Positions 1-9,410 of a DNA stretch of 64,000 nt are shown here, one piece after another. A model generated the notes under the pieces. It did not search any database and was not told the origin of the DNA. It saw only the letters and a program-made list of their open reading frames with translations. Each line of letters starts with the position of its first letter. Positions within the stretch are counted from its first letter, which is position 1. The stretch comes from Telopea speciosissima (Eukaryota; Streptophyta; Magnoliopsida; Proteales; Proteaceae). The stretch is from NCBI RefSeq assembly GCF_018873765.1, contig NC_057919.1, positions 59,681,484 to 59,745,483 of the forward strand, read 5' to 3'. Position numbers and translations under genes: made by a program.

Positions 1-2
1 TT

Positions 3-407
3 GTTGGGGGAAATTTAGTCACCTGGAGAAGCAAGAAGCAACCTATGGTAGCTAGGTCAAGTGCTGAAGCAAAGTTTAGAGCCATGGCTCATGGTGTGTG
101 TGAAATCTTGTGGTTGAAGAAACTTGTTCAAGAATTGAGATTTGATACGACTGAACCTTTGAGTCTATATTGCGATGACAAGACAGCCATAAGTATTGCT
201 CACAACCCAGTTCAACATGACAGGACAAAGCATGTTGAGGTTGACAGACACTTCATCAAGGAGAAAATAGACTCTAAGACTATTTGTACTCCTTTTGTGA
301 AGACAAATGAACAAGTGGCAGACATCTTCACCAAAGGACTTAGCTCTTATCACTTTAGTTTTATGTTAGACAAGCTGGGCATGTATGACATATACCACCC
401 AGCTTGA
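3..407 (+). CDS. Ty1/copia polyprotein, C-terminal RNase H region (partial, cut by window edge)
   Basis: This is the C-terminal end of a copia gag-pol polyprotein, the RNase H part that degrades RNA in the RNA:DNA hybrid during reverse transcription. The frame is open from base 3 (reading V-G-G-N-L-V-T-W) to a TGA at 405-407. It shows the family signatures [13 protein letters not shown], the [14 protein letters not shown] block, [13 protein letters not shown] and VADIFTKGL. There is no stop in the visible part, so this segment is better preserved than the other copia fragments nearby. A polypurine tract and an LTR follow at once, as expected. The rest of the element lies left of the window. 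The family assignment is secure; whether the whole element is intact cannot be judged. Confidence 0.92.
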   Translation, partial: VGGNLVTWRSKKQPMVARSSAEAKFRAMAHGVCEILWLKKLVQELRFDTTEPLSLYCDDKTAISIAHNPVQHDRTKHVEVDRHFIKEKIDSKTICTPFVKTNEQVADIFTKGLSSYHFSFMLDKLGMYDIYHPA

Positions 408-414
408 GGGGGAG
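406..414 (+). promoter_or_regulatory. Polypurine tract of the left-edge copia element
   Basis: The purine run GAGGGGGAG lies directly before the 3' LTR and overlaps the polyprotein stop codon. It is the expected plus-strand DNA primer site. Confidence 0.85.
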
Positions 415-632
415 TGTTAAGAATAGTTGTAAGGGGTATATATGTACATAACCCCTCTTTTATGTATTCTTTGTGTCATTTGTATGAGGCCAAGGGCCTG
501 TGTGTAATTATATATTCTTTTCAATATAAGCATGTTAGTCTCTTGTTCTTGAGACATAACACACCAAACCAAAACCGTGGCTGCTCTCTGGAAGTTTCTT
601 CTCTTCTTCTTCTTCCACTCTAAAAGTTAACA
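415..632 (+). mobile_element. 3' LTR of the left-edge copia element
   Basis: This 218-bp LTR begins TGTTAA immediately after the polypurine tract and ends TTAACA, a perfect 6-bp terminal inverted repeat. A TATA-like run (TATATAT, 437-443) lies near the start. It is inserted in the gag of a - strand copia element: gag homology on the - strand begins directly at its right border. The partner LTR is outside the window, so the target-site duplication cannot be tested. Confidence 0.85.
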
Positions 633-1511
633 GGAACACCATCATGACCATCATCTGACACAACATGATTGGCCGACTGAGGTGCCCAATCTGGCTTACC
701 ATGCTTGTCCCAACAAAAATCAACAGTATGACCTGTCTTGTCACAATGAGTACATTTGCGAGTAGATCTATCACTGGATGAACTACCAGTACCTTGTCCA
801 CCACCACCACGACCACGCCCTGGACCACGGCCAGCAACAAGAGCAGAAGTATCCTTGGGAACAGAATCTGTCTTCTCAGGAGTAGAAATACGTTGAAGAC
901 GAGAGAACGTGTCAGCAAGAGTGGGAACAGACTCACCAGCCAGAATATGTCCCTTAACCGACTTCAATTCAGGATCCAATCCAGCCAAAAATTTGGAAAC
1001 AAAGAACTCATTCCTTTGGGCCTTTAGTTTGTCTATGTCAGTAGTGAGAGGCTAAAAACATTTAATTCTTCAACCAGCCCTTTGAAGGAGCTGTAGTAGT
1101 CCTGGAGAGGCTTATTGGATTGACGGAGCTGAAATAACTTTTCATAAAGATCATAGGCACGATTCATGTTCTTCTCCTGAGAGTAGGTGTCCTGCAAATC
1201 TTCCCAGACACCCTTAGCAGTAGTATGGAACATCACATTTGCAGCAATATCGGGTTCCATGCTGTTCCACAACCAAATTACGATAACAGCATTTTCCTGC
1301 ATCCAATCCTCATAGTCCGTAGCATCAGAGGCAGGGGGTCCAAGGTAATGTACTTGAGCTTCTTCCTAGCCATAATATATACTTTCACAGCTTGGGCCCA
1401 TAACAAATAGTTGGAACTGCCCTTAAGTTTAATGGAGGTGATAGTGACATTCACGGTTTCATAAGGAGAAGTAACAACAGGTGTAGTTTTATTGTCCCCC
1501 ATAATCAACAA
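633..1511 (-). pseudogene. Copia gag (UBN2-type), broken
   Basis: This is the capsid/nucleocapsid region of a second, - strand copia element. In order on the - strand it has an N-terminal block (TITSIKLKGSSNYLLWAQAV, about 1278-1511), a UBN2-like helical block (LWNSMEPDIAANVMF ... EDLQDTYSQE, about 1033-1302) and a C-terminal CCHC zinc knuckle (C-T-H-C ... H-T-V-D-F-C, C-x2-C-x4-H-x4-C) at about 700-770. The blocks lie in different frames, so at least two frameshifts are present. The 3' end is cut by the + strand LTR, which supplies the last codons and the stop. Its pol should lie beyond the left edge. It is not a functional gene. Confidence 0.88.
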
Positions 1512-1660
1512 TTAACACAACCAGCAGCAGGAACCTTCAATCAAAAGCTCAGATATAGGGAAGCAACACAAAACTCACAGCCAATATTAACACAACCAGC
1601 AGCTGGAACCTTCAATCGAACACTTAGATATAGGGCAGAAACACAAAACTCACAGCCAAT
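1511..1660. repeat. 75-bp direct tandem duplication
   Basis: Two adjacent 75-bp units (1511-1585 and 1586-1660) both start ATTAACACAACCAGCAGC and both end CACAGCCAAT, with about seven differences. They lie in the 5' leader of the - strand copia element, just upstream of its gag start. Confidence 0.9.
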
Positions 1661-2400
1661 GGCCTCACACCCAACTAGGATACCAGGAAGGCAACAGAAC
1701 AGCAATGGTTTCAAGGGAAACCAGCAATCAACCAATAAAAAGAAATACTGCCAAAAACAAAATCGACTGGAGCAGAAAAACCCCAAAACAGAGCACTTGC
1801 GGCTGCTATATAGGAGCTTTTTCAGAACTTACACACAGCAGGGTTTTAAGGGCTAATATGGTGATCGAAGATAGTACCTGGAGGGAGAATGAAACCCCAG
1901 AAGGGCAGGTGGAGAAAACGACCAGATTAGAACCTGTGAAGCCAACTCCAGGTCTCAAAAAAAAAACTCAGAAAACAGTGCATCCGACAGTGTGAATGAA
2001 GACATCCCAGAATTAACAGATCAGGCCACCACACCAGAACAAGAAGAGGATTGAGTCTCCTTCCAAATAGGTACAACCATCCCCCAAAATATGAGAAACA
2101 TCACTTGGCAGAAAATCACTTTTGTTTGAGCTCAACCAGAATTAGAAACTGGGCTCAAAAACTAGAAACTGAGTGCTATCAATGGCAGAATTTAGAACAT
2201 TATTTATCCTTCAATCAAATCTTCGAAGGGTCTTCAATCACTAGCAATCACAGCAACAGGGAGAACTCCTTTCATTCAAATAGGAGTCTTCAATCCATAC
2301 CAAGAAACACCAGCAACAAGTGCTACACACCAGAGAAGCTAGAATCTGAAAAGAAGATCAGCAGAAGGAGATTTAGAGGAACCCTTGTACTGATTAGTAT
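1661..2400 (-). other. Untranslated 5' leader of the - strand copia element
   Basis: This stretch lies between the primer-binding site and the gag start of the - strand copia element. It is AC-rich on the + strand. No convincing coding sequence is visible; the short open frames on both strands lack known domains. Confidence 0.6.
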
Positions 2401-2413
2401 GGCTCTGATACCA
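2401..2413 (-). promoter_or_regulatory. Copia primer-binding site (initiator tRNA-Met)
   Basis: The - strand reads TGGTATCAGAGCC, the standard plant copia primer-binding site complementary to the 3' end of initiator tRNA-Met. It directly follows an LTR end in CAACA, which fixes the orientation and the LTR border. Confidence 0.92.
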
Positions 2414-2562
2414 TGTTGCAGAACAGATCCTAACTAATCAGTAGAAGAGAGAAGAAGAAACTAGGAAAGAAGAGGAATAGAAGGGAAAGACAGACTGCCG
2501 AGAGATATGGAGAGAAGGAACAGCCTGCGGTAGTTAGGAATACACTACCGCAGAAACCAACA
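2414..2562 (-). mobile_element. 5' LTR of the - strand copia element (short)
   Basis: The inner border (TGTTGCAGAACAG on the + strand) is fixed by the adjacent primer-binding site. The best outer border is at CCAACA near 2562, giving a 149-bp LTR that begins TGTTGG on the - strand. It contains a small hairpin (TGCGGTAGT and its complement near 2526-2553). The outer end merges into a microsatellite, so that border is uncertain. Confidence 0.55.
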
Positions 2563-2604
2563 CACACACACACACACATATATATATAATAATAATAATA
2601 ATAA
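2561..2604. repeat. Microsatellite (CA)n-(TA)n-(AAT)n
   Basis: A compound simple repeat: about nine CA, then TA, then about five AAT units. It lies at the junction between the - strand LTR and the pol fragment of the neighbouring copia element. Confidence 0.9.
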
Positions 2605-2606
2605 AT

Positions 2607-5600
2607 CAACTCAGTGTAGCCTTCAATCCTCAAATGGTTGTGGCTGGTGTACAATAGCCATTTTTCCTAGGGTAGCCTTGAAGTACCTTAGGATGCGATA
2701 CACAACATCCAAATGCCTACTCTTGGGAGGATGCATAAACCGACTCACTATCCTAGCAACATAAGTAATGCAAAAAAAAATAAGAAGGATCGATGAACTG
2801 GTTGAGAACCGGAAAATTATAAGCCACTAGATGAGGGCCTTTTAGTTTGATGATGGAGATGGATGATGATGATAATTGATGGAGGTAGATAGTTTTGGCT
2901 GCTAGAGTCCACTAGAGCCCCACCAAGGAGATCCACCTTGGATATGATTGCTGAATCCACAGCCCACTTGAGTCCACAAGCTAAATCTCACAAGAGGGTT
3001 CTTTGTCTTCAAAATCTGGTGTTATAGAGAACAGCCCATGGTTTCATTATGTAGAGGGGAGGCAGATCCCATTTTCCTAATGTAGAAAAGTTAAACCAGA
3101 AAAGGAAAAAACAAAAACCGTGAGGATAGACGGCCTCCTGTCAAAAAAAAAGTTAAAAAAGAAAAAAAAGAAATGGCAGAGACCCCGAGGTTACAAAACC
3201 GGGCAAGGGGGGGAGGCTGGAAGAGGAAAATAGGCAAAATACAAAAGAAACCTTGTAATCTACGACCCCCTTGACCTTTAAGCCAAAACCAAAAAAAACT
3301 CACACAAGCCACTCATAAAATATACACATTTCCACATTAAAAGCCCTCATCTACCTTCATCAATTATCATCATCATCAACCACTAATGAAAAGACTTTTG
3401 GATTTTCAACACCAAGAAACTAAAACCAAGACATAGGGAACTACAACCAAGAAAATGACTTAGAAAAACTAAAAGACTCTTAATGACTAATAACTAATAC
3501 CTAGGTGTATGAACAACCTCATAACTCCACCTAGGAAACTGAAAAGACACGTATTAAGAGTAAATACTAGCCTAGGAAAATGAAAACGCAGAACCACTGG
3601 GTTTAATTTACCCAGGCCAGCATAGGTGTCGACCTCTGGGCTGGGCCTTTTAGGCCTGGTCCTGCTGGTTCTGCAGGCACAAATTTGGCCTTGGGCTAGG
3701 CCTGGCAGGCTGGCTGAATGCCCTACATCAATAAGTGATACTGGACGGGTCAGAGAGAGATCAGCTTCCCCACTAATCTTTGATACTTCCCTGTATCAAT
3801 TGAAGATGGTCCATAGTCTTCACAGAACTTGTGATTTTAGTCAATAGGTGAGTTGATTGGTTTACAACCCAACATTCCTGTTTCTTTCAACATATCCAAC
3901 ACAAACTTCCTTTGACAGATATTTAGCCCCTTACGTGACCTTGACACTTCCAACTCCCAAGAAATATTTCAAGGGTTCAAGGTCGTTGATCTTAAACTGT
4001 TGAGCTAAGTAAGGCTTCAATTTTTTTCTTCTCTCCTCTTGGTCATTTCCAATCAACATAATATCAACTACTTAGACAATTAGAGCTATAATTGTACCAT
4101 TACCTCGTCGAGTAAATAGAGTATGGTCAGTCTGACTCTAAGCGTATCCTTTCTTCAGAATAGCTTGTCTAAACTTCTCAAACCAAGCTTTCAGGGATTG
4201 TTTGAGGCTATATAGTGCTTTATTTAGAAAACATACTTTCTCTTCAGCTGAGGGAAACTTGAACCCTAGTTGGGTTTGCATATACACTTCCTCTTCCAAG
4301 TCACCATGGACAAATGCATTCTTCACATCCAACTGATACAATGGTTAGTCTCTTTTGGCTGCCAGTGATACGAGGACTCTTATCAAATTGTGTTTATTAG
4401 CCACATGGCAAATATCTCATGATAGTCAATTCCATACACCCGACTATATCCTTCGGCCACCAATCTGGCCTTATATCTCTCAGTAGTGTTATATGATCAG
4501 TACTTGATTGAGTAGACCCATCTACATCCAACCGGAACCCTCCCCTCTGGAAGATCAACAAGTTTACAAGTACAATTCTTCTCAAGGGCTATCATTTCCT
4601 CACTCATAGTTTCCTTCCATTTTAGGTCAGGCATGGCCTCAGTGACATTTTTGGGAATAGGGGTTGAGGAAAGAGTAGCTAAGAATGCAACACATGTAGG
4701 AGAGATAGAATCGTAGGAAACAAACTTGGCAATAGGATTAGTACAAGCTCTCGTTTTGTTTCGAACAATGATGGGGAAATTTAACTTAGAAGGGAGGGAA
4801 GGAGTATTACCTGAATCGGGAAGGTGGAACTCAGGATGAGGATCCAGAGAGAATTCTTGGCATGTCTTCCTTTCCCTTCTTTTGTAAACAAGTGACTCCT
4901 CCTTGTAAATTTTCTCAATACTAGGTTCCATTTCATTACTAGCTCCCCTTGAATTGTCTAAATCATCAACAACATCCACACCCTTGTGTTTCCCCACATC
5001 ATGCAGAAATAGAGGGATAAACAAAGGATGAAAAGGATGGGGAATAGTAGCAGCCTATTCACTTCTAGTACTCTCTCCATGAAGAGATTTTAGATGAGAA
5101 GTAAAGAAAGGTACAGATTCAAAGAATGTGACATCTTTGGAGAGAAGCTGCATTCAGGAAGATGGATAGTAGAACTTATAGCCTTTGGTAAAAAGAGCAT
5201 AACCAATGAAAATACATTTAAGGGCCTTACGATCAAGTTTAGTCTGAGCAGACTTATTATTAACATGCACATAGCACACCCACCCAAACACTTTGGGAGG
5301 AAGAGAAGGCAAAAACACGGAGGAACAAAATTTCTAAAGGACATTTGAAACCAAGGATACTAGAAGGCATACGATTCATCAAAGAAGATAGCTGTATGGA
5401 GAGCATCAGACCAAAAATTCTTAGGGACACGCATACCAAACAGTATACTCCGAGCGACTTCCAATAAATGTGATTTTTTCGCTCAGCTACCCCATTCTGT
5501 TGGGGTGTGTCAACACAAGCTAGCTGATGGACAATGTCAATATCGGTAAAAAAGTTTTGAAAGCCACCATACATATATTCCCTGTCTATCAGAACGAACA

Positions 5601-6003
5601 ATTTTGAGTCTAGTATCAAATTGAGTGCGAATCATCTGGTATAAATTTTTGAGAGCATCATAGACATCGCTTTTGTGTTTCAACAGAAAAACCCACATAG
5701 TACGGGAGAAATCATCAACAAATGACACAAAATAGCAATAAACCAAATAAAGAAGTGGTGGGAGCAAGTGTGCACAATATGAAAGGGAACTGTAGACCAA
5801 TTACCATGGTTAGGATAAGAAGAACGACATTGTTTAGCAAACAAACATTCATATTGGAATACATAGGAAGTAGAAATAGAAGAAAATAAGTGTGGCAACT
5901 GTTTTTTTCATGATACCAAAAGATGGATGGCCTAAACGTTGATGCCAAAGCATCAGTTGTTGTTCACTACGCCCGTACACATATGACTGAGCTATAGTAA
6001 AAA
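2607..6003 (-). pseudogene. Copia pol, heavily decayed, gag missing
   Basis: A third copia element on the - strand. From its 5' side (high coordinates): GAG-pre-integrase (LMLWHQRLGHPSFGIM, about 5890-5975); integrase core (FVDDFSRTMWVFL near 5700-5730, TPQQNGVAERKNH near 5470-5510); integrase tail and linker (4500-5024); RT start (LDVKNAFVHGDLEEEVYMQ, about 4280-4340); the RT active-site region, where YVDD has decayed to V-V-D near 4060; then LVGKLIYLSLTRP-like sequence near 3740-3790. The final piece (ARIVSRFMHPPKSRHLD, ILRYFKATLG, ending in I-E-G-Y-T near 2607-2760) stops short of RNase H. Many frameshifts and stops are present. A 959-bp insertion (2772-3730) splits the RT. No gag is found between the primer site at 6.33 kb and 6.0 kb. 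Confidence 0.9.
2772..3730. mobile_element. Unclassified 959-bp insertion inside copia RT, with imperfect 11-bp TSD
   Basis: The flanks are ATAAGTAATGC (2761-2771) and ATAAGTGATAC (3731-3741), 9 of 11 identical. Removing the insert plus one copy restores continuous copia RT homology (TRP-D-I-T-Y-V-A-R). The insert starts with an A-run and has no obvious terminal inverted repeats or coding domain. Inside, a ~40-bp block near 2845-2892 (GATGATGATGATAATTGATG) is repeated inverted near 3350-3385. The right part is rich in GGCCTGG/GGGCTGGG words on one strand. The class of the element is unknown. Confidence 0.6.
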
Positions 6004-6069
6004 AACAAAAGATGGCCTGGGTTCATGAAGATAGAGCCATTTCTCCTCATCTTCAACTGATATTTGATG

Positions 6070-6113
6070 AGAGAGGGAGAGAGGGAGAAAGAGAGAGAGG
6101 GAGAGAGAGGGTC
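6070..6113. repeat. (GA)n-rich microsatellite
   Basis: Purine-only GAGAGAGGGAGA repeat, in the leader part of the decayed - strand copia element. Confidence 0.85.
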
Positions 6114-6330
6114 TAAACCAAAAGGTTGGTGGTACCGCGTGTTTTCTTTTCTTGTTCTTCAATCTGTCTTCACAGCCTCAAGTCTTCTCCATTAAGTCTT
6201 CTAGTTGATGAGAAAACACCTTAAGAAGGTCTTCTTACATATTGCAGCCTCCATTTGAGCCCTCTACTCTTCTAGGGTTCCAAACAAGAGGCACAATGGA
6301 GATACAACCTGCTGGTCAACTCTCAAACCA

Positions 6331-6342
6331 GCTCTGATGCCA
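6331..6342 (-). promoter_or_regulatory. Degenerate copia primer-binding site
   Basis: The - strand reads TGGCATCAGAGC, one base away from the usual TGGTATCAGAGC. It lies just inside the putative 5' LTR of the decayed - strand copia element. Confidence 0.7.
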
Positions 6343-6607
6343 AGTTCAAAGTAATGGAAGACATCAAAGTGAGAGGAGAGGATGAGAGGAGGAAGAAGAA
6401 GAAAAAGAAGAGAAAAAGTGCGTGCAATCCTTGGGGAGAGAATCGATTTCTCTCCCCCTATATTGACTTACTTGCTTATTATTATATGAGGAATTACATA
6501 AATATCCCCATACTAACATTAGGTAGCCTAAGGAGGTAAAAAGGCAAAAATACAGTACAAGATAATAGCAAAGTACCCTAAATACCCTTATTACATGAAC
6601 TCTAACA
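6343..6607 (-). mobile_element. 5' LTR of the decayed - strand copia element
   Basis: The outer end reads TGTTAGAGTTCATG on the - strand (from 6607); the inner end meets the primer-binding site. Length is about 265 bp. The canonical CA at the inner end is not seen, so that border is worn. This LTR belongs to the pol remnant at 2.6-6.0 kb, which lacks gag. Confidence 0.6.
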
Positions 6608-8794
6608 CAGCCTCCCAATGTCCGGCCCACCATTGATCAGACCTATGCCATTGTAACTTCGTTCTCAAAATTTTAATTTTTTTAGTTGAAAAACAACCGA
6701 AAGTTGGGGTTTATTTTGCCATATGGTATGGTAGTTTCGGTCTTCAATGCACTGCAGAGTTGAGGTCAGAGTGTGATCGCCAACATGTGTGGTCATTTGT
6801 GTTGTAACACGGAAATGTTGCAGTGGCCTAGATTTCTTTGGTTTGTGGTTTACCTAAGCCAAGGGTTCTCGGTTTTAGAGCTGTAGGCTTTGAAGCCTGC
6901 TGTGCTTGGTTCTTTTACCACATGGAGAGATACTGTGGCAGATCCAAGTCACCCAAATATTTGGATCCTCGTGTAACTGTTGACTGTTCGTTGTCAACAT
7001 CATCCCCTGGCCCAACTTGTACTGGACTTTGATGCAGGAGATTGACTTTACATAAGGGAGAGTTTGGTGGGGAACAGTCGACTCAAGTATTAAGGTACTC
7101 TAGCAGCATTGTTCATGGTATTGTAGTATTTAGTAAAGTTATTTGAATCTTTTAACTGTCTTTTCTACTCAAGCTGTGACTGACTGAGATTAAATCACTT
7201 AATGCAACAGTTAGTGTGTCGTTCCCTGAGCATTTGGGCACTAAATCCCTACATAATGCATGCTGGGTAGGGAATGAGACATAATAAGGCTCCCTTGGCA
7301 ATGTGTATCTATATTCCTCTCACCACTACACCACTTCTACAAGTAAGAATGATCCAACGGTACAGCGATACAACCTGAGATTGTTTTTAGAGTTAGGAGT
7401 ACTATAAGGGGATCATCACAAAATTTGTTGCTGAAGTTTTAGAGAAAATCTGGTTGACCTTGAGGGCTTAAATATTCTTGATGTTTCTTAACAAGGCTTG
7501 AGAAATGGGCTCTTTTGCCGATGATGCATGAGGTATCTCCCGTGGGGCCAAAACTAGCCTCATGAAAGGGTATGACCTGGGTAAAGCATACACCATTTTT
7601 TTTTTTTTTTTGGCTGTCAACTAAGCTTCTATGCATCAGAAACAGCAATCTTGTATTGTCTAAACTGAAAACCAGGCATTTTATCCATACATACTGCAGC
7701 AAGTATTTTGACAATGTATCTTTACCATATTCCTGTAGGTACTTGTTCGTGACATATGGGTATTCGAGAAATCTATGTTCCACACTGATGCATATTGGCG
7801 CCTTTGTGGACGGATATCATTGTAGAATTGCTCCACAACTCAACCACAAGAACCAATCAGCCAAGAGCAAAGCTTTAATGAGCTGTGGCCCAATTTGAGT
7901 GGCAGTTATCACCAGGCAGAGGAGATGTCTTGGTAATTAATGGTGCCCATCCCCTAAATTTGAAGAGTTTTATTCCTCCCTTCCATCATAAAGAAGCTTG
8001 AAAGATTAATGCAGAGAACCAGATTAGAACCAGATTGATAGCTTTGAAGTTTTGAGAGTTCAATTCTTTACTATCGCCACAAACAAATGATTGCAAATGT
8101 AATTTTGTTTATCCCAATACTCACTTCCAGAGTACTTCTTTTCTTTTCTTTCTGCACCTGACTAATTAAGGAATAGAAAAATCATGGTTGGAAATATTGT
8201 GTGGTCTGAAAGATGGCTTTACCTATTTTTAGTTTTCTTTAAAAGAATTTTTTTTTTCTCTTTAATCTACCAGTGGCGAAAGCAACTGAAATGAAGATGA
8301 TTTGATTGAACCCATTGCATTATAGTAGGAAATTAATAGTTTAGAAATGTAAGAATACAGACATAGTAGTGCACCACTTTGAACATGACTGTATTCTTTG
8401 CTGTGAGAGGTCTAAAAGAAGCTATTTTTGTGGGATTCAAATGACTCAGGCTGCTGCCAGATTCTCAAGCGACTGTGTACTCAAAGGGAGAATCCCATGG
8501 CAATGGCAGGCACGGATTAAAAACCCGAATTGGTATCAAATCGGTCCCAGCTGATTCTAGTCCGGATCAGAACCAGAATAAGTCGGGGTCGGTCCCAATA
8601 AGCCCTAACTCTAGTTTCTGCATAGGGATTGGCCAATCTGAATTGATCAAACATTTGGGGTCGGTTCATCCTGATTTTTAACACACACATAGTGAGATGA
8701 TGTTCCCTCAGTCAAGAGGCCACTTTATGTGCAACGGCTTGTTAATTACAAACCATTTCGATATTATACATCTTTATAACATTGATTGATAATC
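6608..8794. other. Intergenic DNA, nothing recognised
   Basis: No coding domain, RNA gene or clear transposon border was recognised on either strand. A T16-T17 run lies near 7597. The last part (8510-8690) is a decayed GATTCGG/CCGAATT-rich repeat of a style that recurs near 10.05-10.2, 11.5-11.65, 14.3-14.45 and 21.3-21.65 kb. Confidence 0.5.
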
Positions 8795-8960
8795 CATGAG
8801 GGTGGTCCTTGGTGCAACGGTAATAAAGGTTGTTCTATTGTGATCAAGTGGTCACAGGGTCAAGCAAGAAGGTCTATCATGTGTGATGATGTTGAATAGC
8901 CCACAACAAAGCGGACCCCGAGGAGGAGAAACTTACCGTTGCACAAGGGCCACCCTCATG
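8795..8960 (+). mobile_element. Au-like tRNA-derived SINE with long inverted ends
   Basis: The left part (GGTGCAACGGTAA, then AAGGTTGTTCTATTGTGA, GTGGTCACAGGGTCAAG) has the look of a polymerase III box A/box B tRNA-type head, as in the plant Au SINE family. The right part (CGGACCCCGAGGAGGAG, TTGCACAAGGGCCACCC) resembles the Au tail. The ends also form a nearly perfect inverted repeat of about 28 bp (CATGAGGGTGG...CAACGGTAA against its complement). A foldback MITE is the alternative reading. Confidence 0.5.
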
Positions 8961-9259
8961 GAGGATGTTGTGCGTGCAAAGTTTGCAAGATGATGAGGTA
9001 ATGAGGTGGTAGTTCTATCTACCTTAATAATACAAACCGAGTTAAAGTTTTTTAAATAAAGAGATAAAATATAAAAAATTAGTCCAAAGATCTCCCACGG
9101 CCAAGGCTGTTTGTATTGGAGATAGTCCACCAGGTTTTTTGAATCCGTCCAAATTTCTATAGCTAGATTTGGTCTTCCCATAGAAATTGCACTTGTGATT
9201 TCTTGCAAGATACCTCCAGCTTCTGTTTCTTCTGCTGATCCTGCTACATCAAAGTTCAT
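8961..9259 (-). pseudogene. LINE RNase H-like (RVT_3) remnant
   Basis: The - strand frame encodes an RNase H-like segment: MNFDVAGSAEETEAG, ITSAISMGRPNLAIEIWTDS (the V-x-S-D strand of the fold), a W-E-I block, and FNSVCIIKVDRTTTSLPHH leading to LANFA. This matches the C-terminal RNase H of plant L1-type LINEs. The catalytic N-terminal aspartate block is not visible in frame. The last residues are contributed by the adjacent SINE-like repeat. It is a fragment, not a gene. Confidence 0.65.
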
Positions 9260-9282
9260 ACAGGCAGAAATAATTTTTTTGT

Positions 9283-9410
9283 GAGAAATTAATATTGATG
9301 CTCAGGCTCCATGTTTAGTAGATGATTATGTTAAGAAAAAAAACAAGAGAAATTAATATTGATGCCCAGGCTCCATGTTTAGTAGATGATTATGTTAAGA
9401 AAAAAAACAA
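9283..9410. repeat. 64-bp direct tandem duplication
   Basis: Units 9283-9346 and 9347-9410 are almost identical (GAGAAATTAATATTGATG ... AAGAAAAAAAACAA), with one T/C difference seen. It appears recent. Confidence 0.92.

Noticed and set aside
2780-3730. LINE or SINE identity for the insert in copia RT
   Set aside because: The A-run is at the wrong end for a poly(A)-tailed insertion in either orientation, and no LINE or SINE domain was seen.
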